Part shown: positions 1 through 9,700 of the stretch, piece after piece
How positions within the stretch are numbered: position 1 is the first letter of the stretch
How the letters are laid out: every line of letters begins with the position of its first letter
Source of the DNA: Paragonimus skrjabini miyazakii
Taxonomy: Eukaryota; Platyhelminthes; Trematoda; Plagiorchiida; Troglotrematidae
Direction: 5' to 3'
DNA: 64,000 nt
Assembly (NCBI GenBank): GCA_014338405.1
Contig: JTDE01001092.1
Span: 7,211-71,210 of the forward strand
Made by a program: the position numbers and the translations under genes
The notes under the pieces: model-generated
What the model was told of the DNA's origin: nothing
The model's input: the letters and a program-made list of their open reading frames with translations, nothing else
Databases searched by the model: none

Positions 1-904
1 TACAGGACTTACTTCGTCCACTTGCGCCCACTGACGCATGCTGATTTTCAGTCTTGCGTTGCCTTACAAACACTGAAACGGCCATATAGAGCCGCGTGTG
101 AACATCCACGTGTTATCAATCGTGAACCGTGATGGCCACATCCCTGGGACAATGGGACGAGCGGCCTATCTTGAAATGGGCCCAGCCCCCCCCACCCCCA
201 CCCTTGCCTCAGCAGCCAATCTGATTGTCGTTTCAGTGGTGTGTTGTACCCGTTCGGTCACCCGACTCGGTTCGGAGACATGCCCTTCGGTTCTTACTTT
301 GGATTTTTTGACGGGCCCTTAGTTATGTGACTTACGGTAGACACACCAATGCTTTGGATGTCGCCGCGATAACCGTAACCGCAGTCGCACGTGTTCGTAA
401 CCCGTGGTGTGCCGGTTACTATGACATGAATAGTTTTAGCGAAGAGAATCATGTGTGTGGCAAAAGATAGTGCCGGATGAAAATAGGGATGAATTATCTT
501 CTAGAACGTTAGTAGAACCGGTCAAATAAAAAGGATACCATGCCGTCAATGCGGCGACCTCGATTAGAAAACTATGCCTCCGTTTGGTGACTGGTGTTCA
601 TTTTAATGATCGTTTGGCCGCACGTGTTGATAATTTTCGGACTTCCCAGCCTATGTTACACCTTCCACGTCTGACAGTTGTACATCCCAGTCCATGACGT
701 TGGATTGTTATATTTGTCTAATCAGGACATTAGCCTCTTTTAGAACAAACAAGTCCCTTAGCAATGCAACTGATGCTCCTTCGTCCCAACGTCTGATTCG
801 GTCTTCTCATGAAGTGCTGTTTCACAGCTGTTCACATCAGTGGTTTTTTCTCATCAGTTATAAGAAGATGTTTTAGTTTTACTGTTCCGGGATAGTCATA
901 GCCT
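1..904. other. no recognised gene; probably 5' flank of the first PLE
   Basis: No open frame here resembles a known protein. Open stretches at 98-322 and 694-876 show no conserved motif. The 5' end of the adjacent Penelope-like element must lie somewhere in or before this stretch, but I could not find a hammerhead core (CTGANGA followed by GAAA) marking a left terminal repeat. A C-rich run at 181-203 (tracts of 3, 8, 5 and 3 C) is the only compositional oddity. Confidence 0.5.
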
Positions 905-915
905 ATAAACAATTC

Positions 916-2207
916 ATGTTGCCAATTGGCCTGTTGTTGATTAATTACCTGAACAAACTTAACATTGCTAATGAACTGATGTGTTCTGTAAACGTTCAGT
1001 CGCTGTTCACAAACGTCCCTCTGCATGAAACGATTGACTATATTTGTGAGCTCGTTGAATCGAACCATATTACGTTGCCACTACCAACCGATATACTGAG
1101 GGAAAGTTTGCTGCTCTGCACTGAGAATGTCAGTTTTAGCTTCCTCGAACAGTCCTACCACCAAATAGATGGAGTGACCATGGAACCCCGCTTGGTCCCA
1201 TCTTAGCAGACTTCTTCATGTTAAGAATGGAGCAGGAGCTAGCTACCGAGATAGCAGGTTTGTCATACTACAAGCGTTACGTAGACGACACTCTGATATT
1301 CAGTCAATCCAAACAGGTAACAGGTAACAGATAACTTGGTGCAACGTCTAAATAGTTGTCACTCTAACCTGAAGGTTACGTGTGAATTTGAGACCAACAA
1401 CTGGCTACCATTTCCAGACATACTTATGTGTCTCCGAGAAGAAGGCTGGATTAGAAGAGCTGTCTATAGGAAACCCACATGGTCCGGCCAATACCTAAAC
1501 TTCAACAGTTTCACACCGATCCAACATAAACGAGCATTAATAAAAACACTGTTCACACGGGCAAGACGAATCGGTACTCACGGCAGTCTTGCGGAGGAAC
1601 TAGACTTGATCACCTCTGTCTTACAATCTAACGGTTATCCTACAAAGTTCATAGAAAGGCATAGCAAACAAAAAGCGCTGTCCGAAGAACTGATCACTGT
1701 AGAGAAGAAGAGGGTTTACATAGAGTTGCCCTTCAAGGGTGACCATACCATGCGGCAAACAACACAACGACTGAAAAGTTCACTTAAACGAACATTTAAC
1801 GCAGCTGAACTCCGTGTACTCTCTCGGACTCAAAAGTTACCAGTGCCTTCAATCAAAGGAAACCAGCCTATCGGTGCCACCTCACATTGTGTTTACCAAT
1901 TTACATGTAACTGCGGTGAAAGTTATATAGGCAGAACCGAAAGATGTCTGATCTCCAGAATGAAGGAACACTTGCCCAAATGGATGCATAAGTCCGTGTG
2001 GCCGGAGAACGGCTATGTTGCTGAACACGTAAACAGCCAGTTTCATCAGTCGCTAGACACGTCCTGACCACTGGTCATGCTATCGATCCAGCTTGTGCAT
2101 TCAGAGTTCTGTTGCGTCACTCCAACACAAGATTCCTGAGATTCGCTGAAGCCGTAGCAATCAATCGCCTCAAGCCAGCTCTGTGCATTCAGAAAAACCG
2201 TTTGTGA
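916..2207 (+). pseudogene. PLE-1 reverse transcriptase / GIY-YIG endonuclease, frameshifted
   Basis: Three pieces in shifting frames form one polyprotein. 916-1206 carries RT motif A (VNVQSLFTNVPL, with the catalytic Asp position apparently Asn) and the start of the 'DGV-M' motif B. The frame then changes, and about 1180-1330 encodes the LADFF segment and the intact YVDDTLIF box at 1278. From 1336 the frame changes again and runs to 2067, covering the thumb/connector (YRKPTWSGQYLNFNSF) and the GIY-YIG domain, whose CVYQFTC...SYIGRT core begins at 1888. A final frame change near 2050 moves the last 50 codons, including the conserved RFAEA helix and ALCIQKN tail, to a stop at 2205. Loss of the upstream part and the frameshifts make it non-functional. 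Confidence 0.85.
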
Positions 2208-2308
2208 ACTCGACCCTTCCCTGGACCTAGTGACTTATCTCAACCCGCTTATTGATTATCAACCCCCTGAATTGTCTGCTATAAAAAACCGATCCATGTT
2301 ATTGTATA

Positions 2309-2350
2309 TTTGGTACTGATGAGTCAACACGAAATGCTTGCATCTACCAG
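2309..2350 (+). ncRNA. hammerhead ribozyme (type I, short stem III) of PLE-1
   Basis: The core is complete: CTGATGA at 2316-2322, GAAA at 2331-2334, and the cleavage triplet ending in C at 2344. Stem I pairs TGGTA (2311-2315) with TACCA (2345-2349), plus a possible U-G pair. Stem III is ATG/CAT closed by a CTTG tetraloop (2334-2343). Stem II is very short, GT/AC (2323-2324 with 2329-2330) around CAAC. Penelope-like elements of many animals are known to carry minimal type I hammerheads with a tiny stem III in their terminal repeats, and this one sits about 100 bases after the element's stop codon, where it should. The reduced stem II suggests weakened activity; predicted self-cleavage lies between 2344 and 2345. 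Confidence 0.8.
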
Positions 2351-2540
2351 TTTCGTGTTCTGTCTGTTTTGTCCAATACGGATTAAGATGGAAGAGGTGG
2401 AAAAGTAAGTTCTTCGTTGATCTTTTCTTTTATCTTGAGTATCGACTCGATAATAATGGCTTTGTAGTTGTCCTATTGACGAAACACTTAAAAGTAAAAC
2501 ATTCTTGACACGTTTTTATTCATATCTGATTTACGGAACG

Positions 2541-4560
2541 AACAACTGCTACAGCTAGGAATCATCCGATCATCCATAGCATGTGGACATCAACATTACA
2601 CATAGTTCCGAAGAAAACCAATAATGACTGGAAACCATGTGGTGCCTAACGAGCGTTGGATAGATCTACACGATAGATATCCGATACCATAGACCCAGTA
2701 TTTTTCGTCCAATCTTCAGAGTTGCACAATTGTTTCAAGCTTATCACGAGATACTGATTCATCCTGACGATGTCCATGGAACTGCAATAACTATTCCTTT
2801 CGGTACGTTTGAATTCTTCCGGATGCCTTTTGGCTTACGTAATGTTGCGCAAACATTCCAAAGGTGTATTGGTCATGTCCTATCTGGTTTACCTTTTGTT
2901 TTTGCTTATCTGGATGTCTTGATTGCTGTTGCTTTTAAGGAGGAATACTTAGGACGCTTGCGCTTGTTATTTACTTGACTACATGATAACGACCTCGTAA
3001 TCAATGTTCAGAAATATACGTTTGGTTCTAATTCATTGAATTTTCTGGGTCATGTAATCGATAAACACGGAATTACCCAAGCTGTAAACAACCTTGAATC
3101 CTTTAGGGGTTTCCCCATTCTTACCACATTCCGGCAACTAAAACGTTTTTTGGGGACTGTCAAGTTTTATCCCCATCTCCTCCCTAAAACTGCGTCGTTA
3201 TTAGCGCCGATGACAGACCTGCAACACAGGTAATCCAAAAAACACAGCATATCAGACCAAGGTATAACAGCTTTTGAAAAAGTAAAAGCTTCTCTGACAG
3301 AAAATATCGTTTTGTCTCATTTACAAACAAACGCTCCGCTATCTCTCAATGCTGACAACTCTAGTACACCAGTTGATGCAGTATTACAGTATTACAACAA
3401 ACTATTCGTAAATTCCAGTAGCCACTAGGTTTTTTCTCGTACAAACCTTCGTCTGCCAAGTCACTTCACAGCAAACGTGGACGTGAATTGCTAGCAATCT
3501 AAAGGGCATTACGTCACTTCTGACACCAGGAAGATTATTACATTGTCCCCGTTTCTACTACATTCGCCCGACTTACTTTCTTCTTTCTTTCCAATTTTAC
3601 GCAGAAACATACCATGGATATGTGGTTTGATTCCAAAGTGAGCATTCATTGCTGCGAAAGACGATTACTTCATTGTTCATTTCTCAATCACTGTGGTCCA
3701 CATTAAACATGATTACTCTAGTGTAATGTGTTGTTGTCATAAGTTGGTGTAGCATTTTCCTATGAACTGGAAGACTGTCCTCTCAAGCTAACAGCCTTTA
3801 CCTCAGGAATCATTTTGAAGAAATTATTCCCAGTTAGAGAGTGAGACGTTGGCTGTGGTTTGAAGAACAAAACGTTCTGGTGCGATATTTTGAAATTCAT
3901 GCGGATCACATTCAGTTATTAACAATACTAGTACAGAAGAAGGGAATTCAGCATGTCTTCCCGGAGAATACGGAAGCAGGCGTTATATCAGAGTTACAAA
4001 ATTCGTTGCGTCACTGGAGTCAAGAACACTACAGCTGATGTCTTGAGTCGCCTTTGTTTAATAGCAACGAAAAAACTCTTCGAATGGGTTAACCGCATGC
4101 CGAATTTAGACATAACGCCTTGTCGGAGCCAGCAGATAGAATAGTTAATGGATCAAGGTCCGGTAATTTTAAAAATAAAACGTTTCCTCACTCTTGGATG
4201 GCCTACAAAAGTTAGTGCTGATTCGAAACCTTTCATGGTTCGAAAGAACAAACTAAGTTTACATCACGGCTATTTTTCCCGGTACTCTCACACGGTTCCT
4301 CCATACAGTGCACGAAAACAAATGATCTAGGGATTGAACAGTGGACCTTCGGAAGCAATGAATGTGAAGGCCTTCAATGGCGGTTGTTGTTAGTATCCGA
4401 ATATTGAATTAAATATCGAAATGTTTTTGACTGACATGAGTGTGTCAGGAACACCAACATGTAAGTTCACCAGAACAAATATATTCATGGCTTTGGGCGT
4501 TGACAACAAGACAACGAACGTAAACAGAACACCTTGGTTAAATTAGTTGCTTCGTGCATT
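2541..4560 (+). mobile_element. old Ty3/gypsy pol relic (RT, RNase H, start of integrase)
   Basis: A heavily decayed internal fragment of a Ty3/gypsy retrotransposon with no LTRs found. In order: an RT entry segment (LLQLGII near 2551; VPKK and DWKP near 2610-2640), the RT palm (2730-2978, with TIPFGTFEF and MPFGLRN), the RT connector (3036-3233, LNFLGHVIDKHGI), scattered RNase H pieces (FEKVKASL at about 3270), the RNase H tail (VTGVKNTTADVLSRLCL at about 4008-4060), and the linker leading into the integrase zinc finger (4148-4400, VSADSKPF, ARKQM). Stops and frame changes are frequent, and about 3560-3960 has no recognisable pol sequence. It is distinct from, and much older than, the gypsy copy at 22673. 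Confidence 0.8.
2730..2978 (+). pseudogene. gypsy RT palm fragment with damaged YxDD box
   Basis: This 82-codon open piece encodes the RT palm of the old gypsy relic. MPFGLRNVAQTFQR matches the conserved motif preceding the active site of Ty3/gypsy enzymes. The active site reads YLDVLIA at 2907-2927, where family members have Tyr-Leu-Asp-Asp followed by hydrophobics. One Asp codon is therefore missing, consistent with a 3-base deletion, so the enzyme would be inactive even if the frame were open. It continues after a stop (2976-2978) into the connector at 3036-3233. Confidence 0.8.
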
Positions 4561-5129
4561 TGCTGACGTGATACCCTGTTTAAGTGGATCGATCTCTACT
4601 CAGACACATATGTCGGTCAGGAGTCTACGATCGTCACTGGGTTTCTTGAAGTTTGCTTCGTGATTTTGACATGTTTAGTTTCATGCGTTGTCGGGTCAGT
4701 TGAATTACCTTCGAGTAGTTTGTTGTAAGTTGTCCATGGATTTGTCTTTATTTTGTATTTCACTGTTTGCAGTGAACAAGTATGAAAAATGTTTTTTTTT
4801 TAACATGGTTGAACTCAAAGAAAGCACGGTACTATACTTGTTCGCAACCATAGTTGTTAATTTGTTGAAATTATCTTCTTTGGAACTCAATGTGCGTGTC
4901 CTCCCGCATGTTCATCTATACCTGACTGTTATGATAAGTTCACTTCCGTTTGATTGGTTGCAATTCTGTGAGCTTAATCATGGTTGATCCAATCTGAATG
5001 GTATTTCTGCTGAATAATTGGGACATCTGGTCAATTCTTGTACAAAGTAAGGGAGCATTTTAAGACATTCGCACCAAATTTTGTACGAATGAAGTCAAAC
5101 AGTTTTGGGCGTCGTGTTTAACATGTTAC
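4561..5129. other. no recognised feature between gypsy relic and PLE-2
   Basis: AT-rich sequence with open stretches (for example 4688-4987) lacking motifs. It separates the decayed gypsy integrase start from the 3' end of the - strand PLE. I see no terminal repeats of either element. Confidence 0.4.
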
Positions 5130-5149
5130 TGATAAATGGATTGAGAATA

Positions 5150-5220
5150 ACACAACGTTGTGAGCAAGTTGTAATACTCTACGTTTCAACCACCTCGGGT
5201 GGCCTTCCTCAGGAATGTTG
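5150..5220 (-). ncRNA. possible degenerate hammerhead at the PLE-2 3' end
   Basis: On the - strand CTGAGGA (5212-5206) is followed by a stem of seven pairs with a CGA loop (5205-5188) and then GAAA (5187-5184). An ACGT/ACGT stem III could form (5184-5181 with 5158-5155), placing cleavage after the T at 5154. Stem I pairs only if two bases are bulged (AACAT with GTGTT), and there is an extra A at the base of stem II. The position just downstream of the PLE-2 coding end argues for a real, decayed terminal-repeat ribozyme; the imperfect stem I argues against present activity. Confidence 0.4.
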
Positions 5221-5384
5221 TAATCGAAATCACATTAACAAAACAACAGAGGTCACATGGGATTTGTCGTGGTTAGGTCATTCTGCACTGCGTCTGAACT
5301 GATTGACCTAATCCTTTGTCTATTAGGTGGGGGTGAGACTGATGTTGATAAGACTCGTCTGTATCTGGTGTTGTTTATCCATCC

Positions 5385-6745
5385 ACGCCACACTGCAGAC
5401 AGGGGTTTGCTATCATTGCGACTAATACAGGCGTGTTGTGTGTAAATCGTGAGGGCTTCAGCACAGCATCGCTCTGCATGGGAAGGTAGACCCTTGTGAA
5501 TCACTCGGGTTTGATCAAAACACGTTGTGATTCTCCGACAGTGCATGTAGTGCGATGGCCGAATCCTTCTCTAGCTTCTGAAGTTGATATGCGTCCTTAG
5601 GAGGAAACCTCGTGTGCCTCTTGTGTTCGGCAACTCGTACTTTCAGTTGTCTGCTTGTCTTTCCTATGTAACTGGCATTGCAATCACCGCATTTGATTTC
5701 GTAAACACAGTCTGTCTGGTCGCCCATAGAAACTGGATCTTTAGGATGCATCACCAGTCGTTCTAAAGTATTATCTAACCGAAATATAGTCCGCACAACA
5801 TACTCAGACAGGATGAAGCGAATTTTCTCGGATGTTTGTTAACGATACGGTATTCACACAGTAGACTTGAAAGTTCTGGCCGTTTTGGTCTCCTCCTTAG
5901 TTGACATGCGCTTAATTGTGTTCTGAACAAACGCGTTTGGATATTGATTGGCGGCTAGCATTTCTTTAATTCGAGAAATTTCTGTCGTTTTGGAAAGTTC
6001 GGTATTGCAAGTCCTAGTAGCCCTATTGACGAGTGATTTGATGACTGTTCTCTTCATGCCTATTGGATGCGACGAGTTGAATTTGAGATACCGACCAGAA
6101 CGAGTTGGTTTTCGGTACAAAGAAACCTGGAATCTCTGGTGCTCATCAACTTTCACTTGGCAATCTGGAAAACTAAGTGAACGTTCATCATTTCCAGTTT
6201 CCAACGTGAATACAATGCCGTTGCATTTTGAGTTAAGAAAGGAAGTGGTCGCGAGCTCTCCGTTTCATGATTACGAATGTGTCATCTACATATCGCCACC
6301 ATATTTGCGGAGGGCAAAAAAATTCAGTCATCGCTTGTGTTTCCAGGTATCCGAGGAAAAGATTGGCTACTGCAGGTGCAACAGGAGAACCCATAGCTAC
6401 ACCATTGGTTTGCTTGTACACTTTTTTGTTGAATGTGAACAAGGTTGAGTACAGACAAAGTTAAGGACCAGATGCAATTACGGAAGGTGACGAATTAGTA
6501 CGTGCATGAAGAAAGTCGTCACTTCCTAATAACTCTTCAACAACAGCAATGCTAAGTTTTACTGGTACGCTGGTGTAAAGAGAGGTAACATCAAAACTAA
6601 AAAAAGTTTCACCATTACATAATGTCACATGTTCGAGTTTGTCAACAAAATCAAAAGAATCTTTAACGTTGCTTACCAACTTGTTTAGCAACGGTTTGAT
6701 AATGCGACTGATGAACTTAGCCAGCTTGTAAGTTTGTCAAACACG
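5385..6745 (-). pseudogene. PLE-2 reverse transcriptase / GIY-YIG endonuclease, few lesions
   Basis: RT motif A is FFSFDVTSLYTSVPV (within 6691-6461), motif B TNGVAMGSPVAPA, and motif C RYVDDTFVIM with codons YVDD at 6292-6281, all with catalytic residues intact. The connector carries YRKPTRSGRYLKFNSSHP, typical of PLE enzymes. The endonuclease has the CVYEIKC...ASYIGKTSRQL core of the PLE-type GIY-YIG domain with its extra cysteines. Lesions are few: an in-frame TAA at 6463-6461, a one-base frame change near 6235, in-frame TGA and TAA near 5856-5840, and a frame change near 5520 before the AEALTIY helix. That is much less damage than in the other PLE fragments, so it is a comparatively recent insertion. 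Confidence 0.85.
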
Positions 6746-6760
6746 GCCAACTTAAGCAGC

Positions 6761-9700
6761 ACCCTAGAACGATCCACTCCAGAGTAAATGGGTTTTGCCC
6801 AATTGCAGTACAACTCCATTTGGGTCGACGGGAAATTCTTCTTTGGATCTGGTGTTTGACAGAAAATTATGAACAAGTATATGTTTACTTTTTTTAGTCC
6901 TCTCAGGAACACAAAAGCAAAACCAGGCAAAATATTTGCACTGTCACACAACAGGAATGCAATTGAGCTATGCGGTCTGCTACAGCCACAACCTCTATAT
7001 GAAATCATCCCGACTTGTAGTGGATTAACAACCGCATTGTGTGTCGAGTACTGTACCATGTTTGGCCTTGTATCACGGCGGCGCCTGGGTGGAACAAGAT
7101 GACTAAAATGCTGGTAAACAGATTGATCAATCTGCTTTGACACAGAGAGCAAACACATTAATGAGAGTGGAACTCCTGTGGTCGTGGCTCATGCCGAAAC
7201 TGGTCGACCGATATCACATTTAGAGCAATTATGATTGCTGACAAGGGGATGCTTACGACAACTGGATTGATTAACCAATCGAGTTTTTACGTTACATTCC
7301 GACTGATTAGGACTGCTTTCATAATCCAGTTGCCCTGTCTTTTACTAGTTTTATTCCTGGGAGGTTTTGTCACTTGAACCCTTCATTAAACCAATAAGAC
7401 TTGGCATGTTAATATGTGTTCTGCTTTCACTTGGGCTAAGGGTTTCATACGCTTACAATTGGTCAACCGTGTTCACAGTGAATACGTTTGATTTATTTAT
7501 CAGGCTATGTGAATAAAACATTCGGGTGACGGTGAATCGGTCAGGTTGATCAACCTGGTGTTACTCTACCGAATTTCTTTATTTGAAGATGCCTCAAACA
7601 AGGTCATCAAACAGTGGAATGATAGAACATTGCTGTAAACTTGGAAATCAGTACAACATGAAGGCTTATTTCACAATATACGCAGTCATCGTGTATACGG
7701 AGAATACTATTGCGTGAATAAAATTATGAAAACATCAGACACCACATGAAACTATATAGCTGGCATACTAATGCTTTGGTTTTTTTAATTCCCATGATAT
7801 GACCACTTACTTAACGGTAAAACAACATATCTTTAGCGGTGACTGGCAAATTCGTATAACTAACGTGGTCAACCGGCTATCATTGGTGTACAGATTCTAA
7901 ATAACCTTGCTTTCTAACGCTGTCTCATCGATGAAACAATTGGCTGAGTACGAGGCTGTATGTTGTAAAGTAAATATGATGGAGCTACGTTTTCCAGGTT
8001 TATTATATCTGCATAGAAAGATTAGTAATTATCTGTTACTTTACAAGCAAGCTTATATCACGGACGTGCAACCTTTTTTCGCCAACACAATTAAAATTAC
8101 GTACATTCGGTGTACAATATATCCGCAATGCAAAAAGTACGCCTCATTATAGGCAACTGATTCTCCCAAAACTGCAACTAAATACAGCGCTTCGTGTTTT
8201 ATATATTGCGAAGGGATAGTTCAGCGTTCCTCAAGAATCAAGTGACTGGTATGTAATAGAACGACACAACTCGTTAAGTAAATCACAAAGTTGACAATTG
8301 TCATACGGCACTTAGTGCTTTTACCACACGGTTAGGTAATGTTCAATCAAAGTCCACAAATTGTGCGGCAAAATTGGAAACCAGCACGATGTGTCTTAAT
8401 TTTCATGAGGACATTGTTAATCTCAGTAAATCCTCTATTAATTGACATATCTGTTCCGTACATGAGTGAAAGCTTGCGACGTCCATCGTCTTATGTAAAC
8501 GACTGTCGCGATAATACAGTCCGTTAGACAAATATCTTAGTCTCACCTGGTCCATTTGCGCTTATCGCCGTTTAATGCCTGTCAACCCCGAACTGTCTTA
8601 CAGTCGTTGATATGTTTGTCAACAGCCAGCTGTGGTTGATCATGAGTGATGGTGAACAAAACAACTGGACAGATTGAGTCGAACTATTTGACCTCATATA
8701 CGTGCACACGCCGTGACAGCAAACGCGGTTTTTTCATGGCGGTATGCTGAAGCCGCTTACCAACCTCACTTTGTTCGGAAGTTTATTTTGTAAAGTCCCT
8801 TGGGTGAACTTTTCTTGGTCGCAATTCCTCTGAGCATATTTGGATTTAAGATTTCTTTGCCGGGTCTCTATTTGTGTGACGGGAGTTAACTTTGGTGAAA
8901 TGATTTTGGCTTTGATGGTTATTGGAGGGTCCTTACTTGCGTTCGTCTCCCGGCTAGTAAGTCTGGACCGCTAACTACCAAATACCGCTGCAATAAATTG
9001 ATTCACAGACTAGACAGCATTTTGGGTAATCACATACCTGAGAACATGATAGACAATGATAAACAAAATAGAGTGAAACATTTAATTGTTAAAGACAACA
9101 AGATACGATGGAATAAAATTTGCGCTGACGCATTAATTCATGTTAACGAAAAGCAGAATTATAGCACTGCGGTTGCTATTAAACTGAATCAGTAAATGAA
9201 GTGAAGCACCTCATCGTGGTTAACAATAAATCGTCTCCCGAGAAGATAATTCAAGTAAACTTGATGATATGGTTTATTTTAGTAATGTTATTTCATTTGA
9301 TAGAATCCATTTAGTGGAAAGATAGGTAACCCGAGAAAGCATAGATAGTATGATGTGAAGGAATTGAAAAATAGATTGGTGGTTTACTTTCATTAAATAC
9401 CACGCGGTTCCCTCTACGAGTCGAAATTGCATGCACTGAATAATCCGGATTTTTTAATTTGAAAGCACTCTTGGTCGTCACTTGATTTTCTAAACACTGT
9501 CATCAAATAATTTGCCGAAAACCATTAAAACGAAAAAATGATTATCTTTATCTGGCTTTTATAAATGAACGTTGTTGTATTTCCGTTTAATTTTCGTGAT
9601 TTAATCAGCGTCGATCATTAACGCGTAAAACAAACAGTCATTTTCTAGTTGGTTACATCACTGAGGAGCTTAGCGTTCAGTAAATGTCACAGTGCTCACA

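Larger units (their letters stand above)
905..2350 (+). mobile_element. Penelope-like element (PLE-1), 5'-truncated, RT plus GIY-YIG plus terminal hammerhead
   Basis: A retroelement of the Penelope group, which pairs a telomerase-like reverse transcriptase with a C-terminal GIY-YIG endonuclease and copies its RNA at a nicked target. The visible part starts in the RT fingers/palm (residue string SLFTNVPL near 1003-1026) and runs through the YVDD catalytic box (1278-1289), the connecting domain and the GIY-YIG domain to a TGA at 2205-2207. A short 3' tail contains a hammerhead ribozyme (about 2309-2350). The N-terminal RT region is not recognisable upstream of about 905. The element is broken by at least three frame changes. 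The right-hand limit is set by the ribozyme; the true terminal repeat may extend further. Confidence 0.85.
5130..6760 (-). mobile_element. Penelope-like element (PLE-2), nearly complete RT plus GIY-YIG core
   Basis: A second, clearly different PLE family read right to left. The recognisable coding order on the - strand is RT N-terminal side (6745-6461), RT motifs B and C (6460-6233), connector (6232-5854), GIY-YIG domain (about 5710-5600) and a C-terminal helical tail (about 5530-5385). A hammerhead-like motif (about 5150-5220) lies about 170 bases after the coding end. The 5' terminal repeat was not found; the open frame upstream (7158-6685) has no motif I can place. Its proteins differ from PLE-1 throughout, so two PLE lineages are present. 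Confidence 0.85.

Noticed and set aside
98..322. 74-codon open stretch on the + strand
   Set aside because: No motif, no splice context, lies over a C-rich tract; chance open frame.
815..865. CTGATGA on the - strand near 858-852
   Set aside because: Followed by an A-run with no stem II and no correctly placed GAAA.
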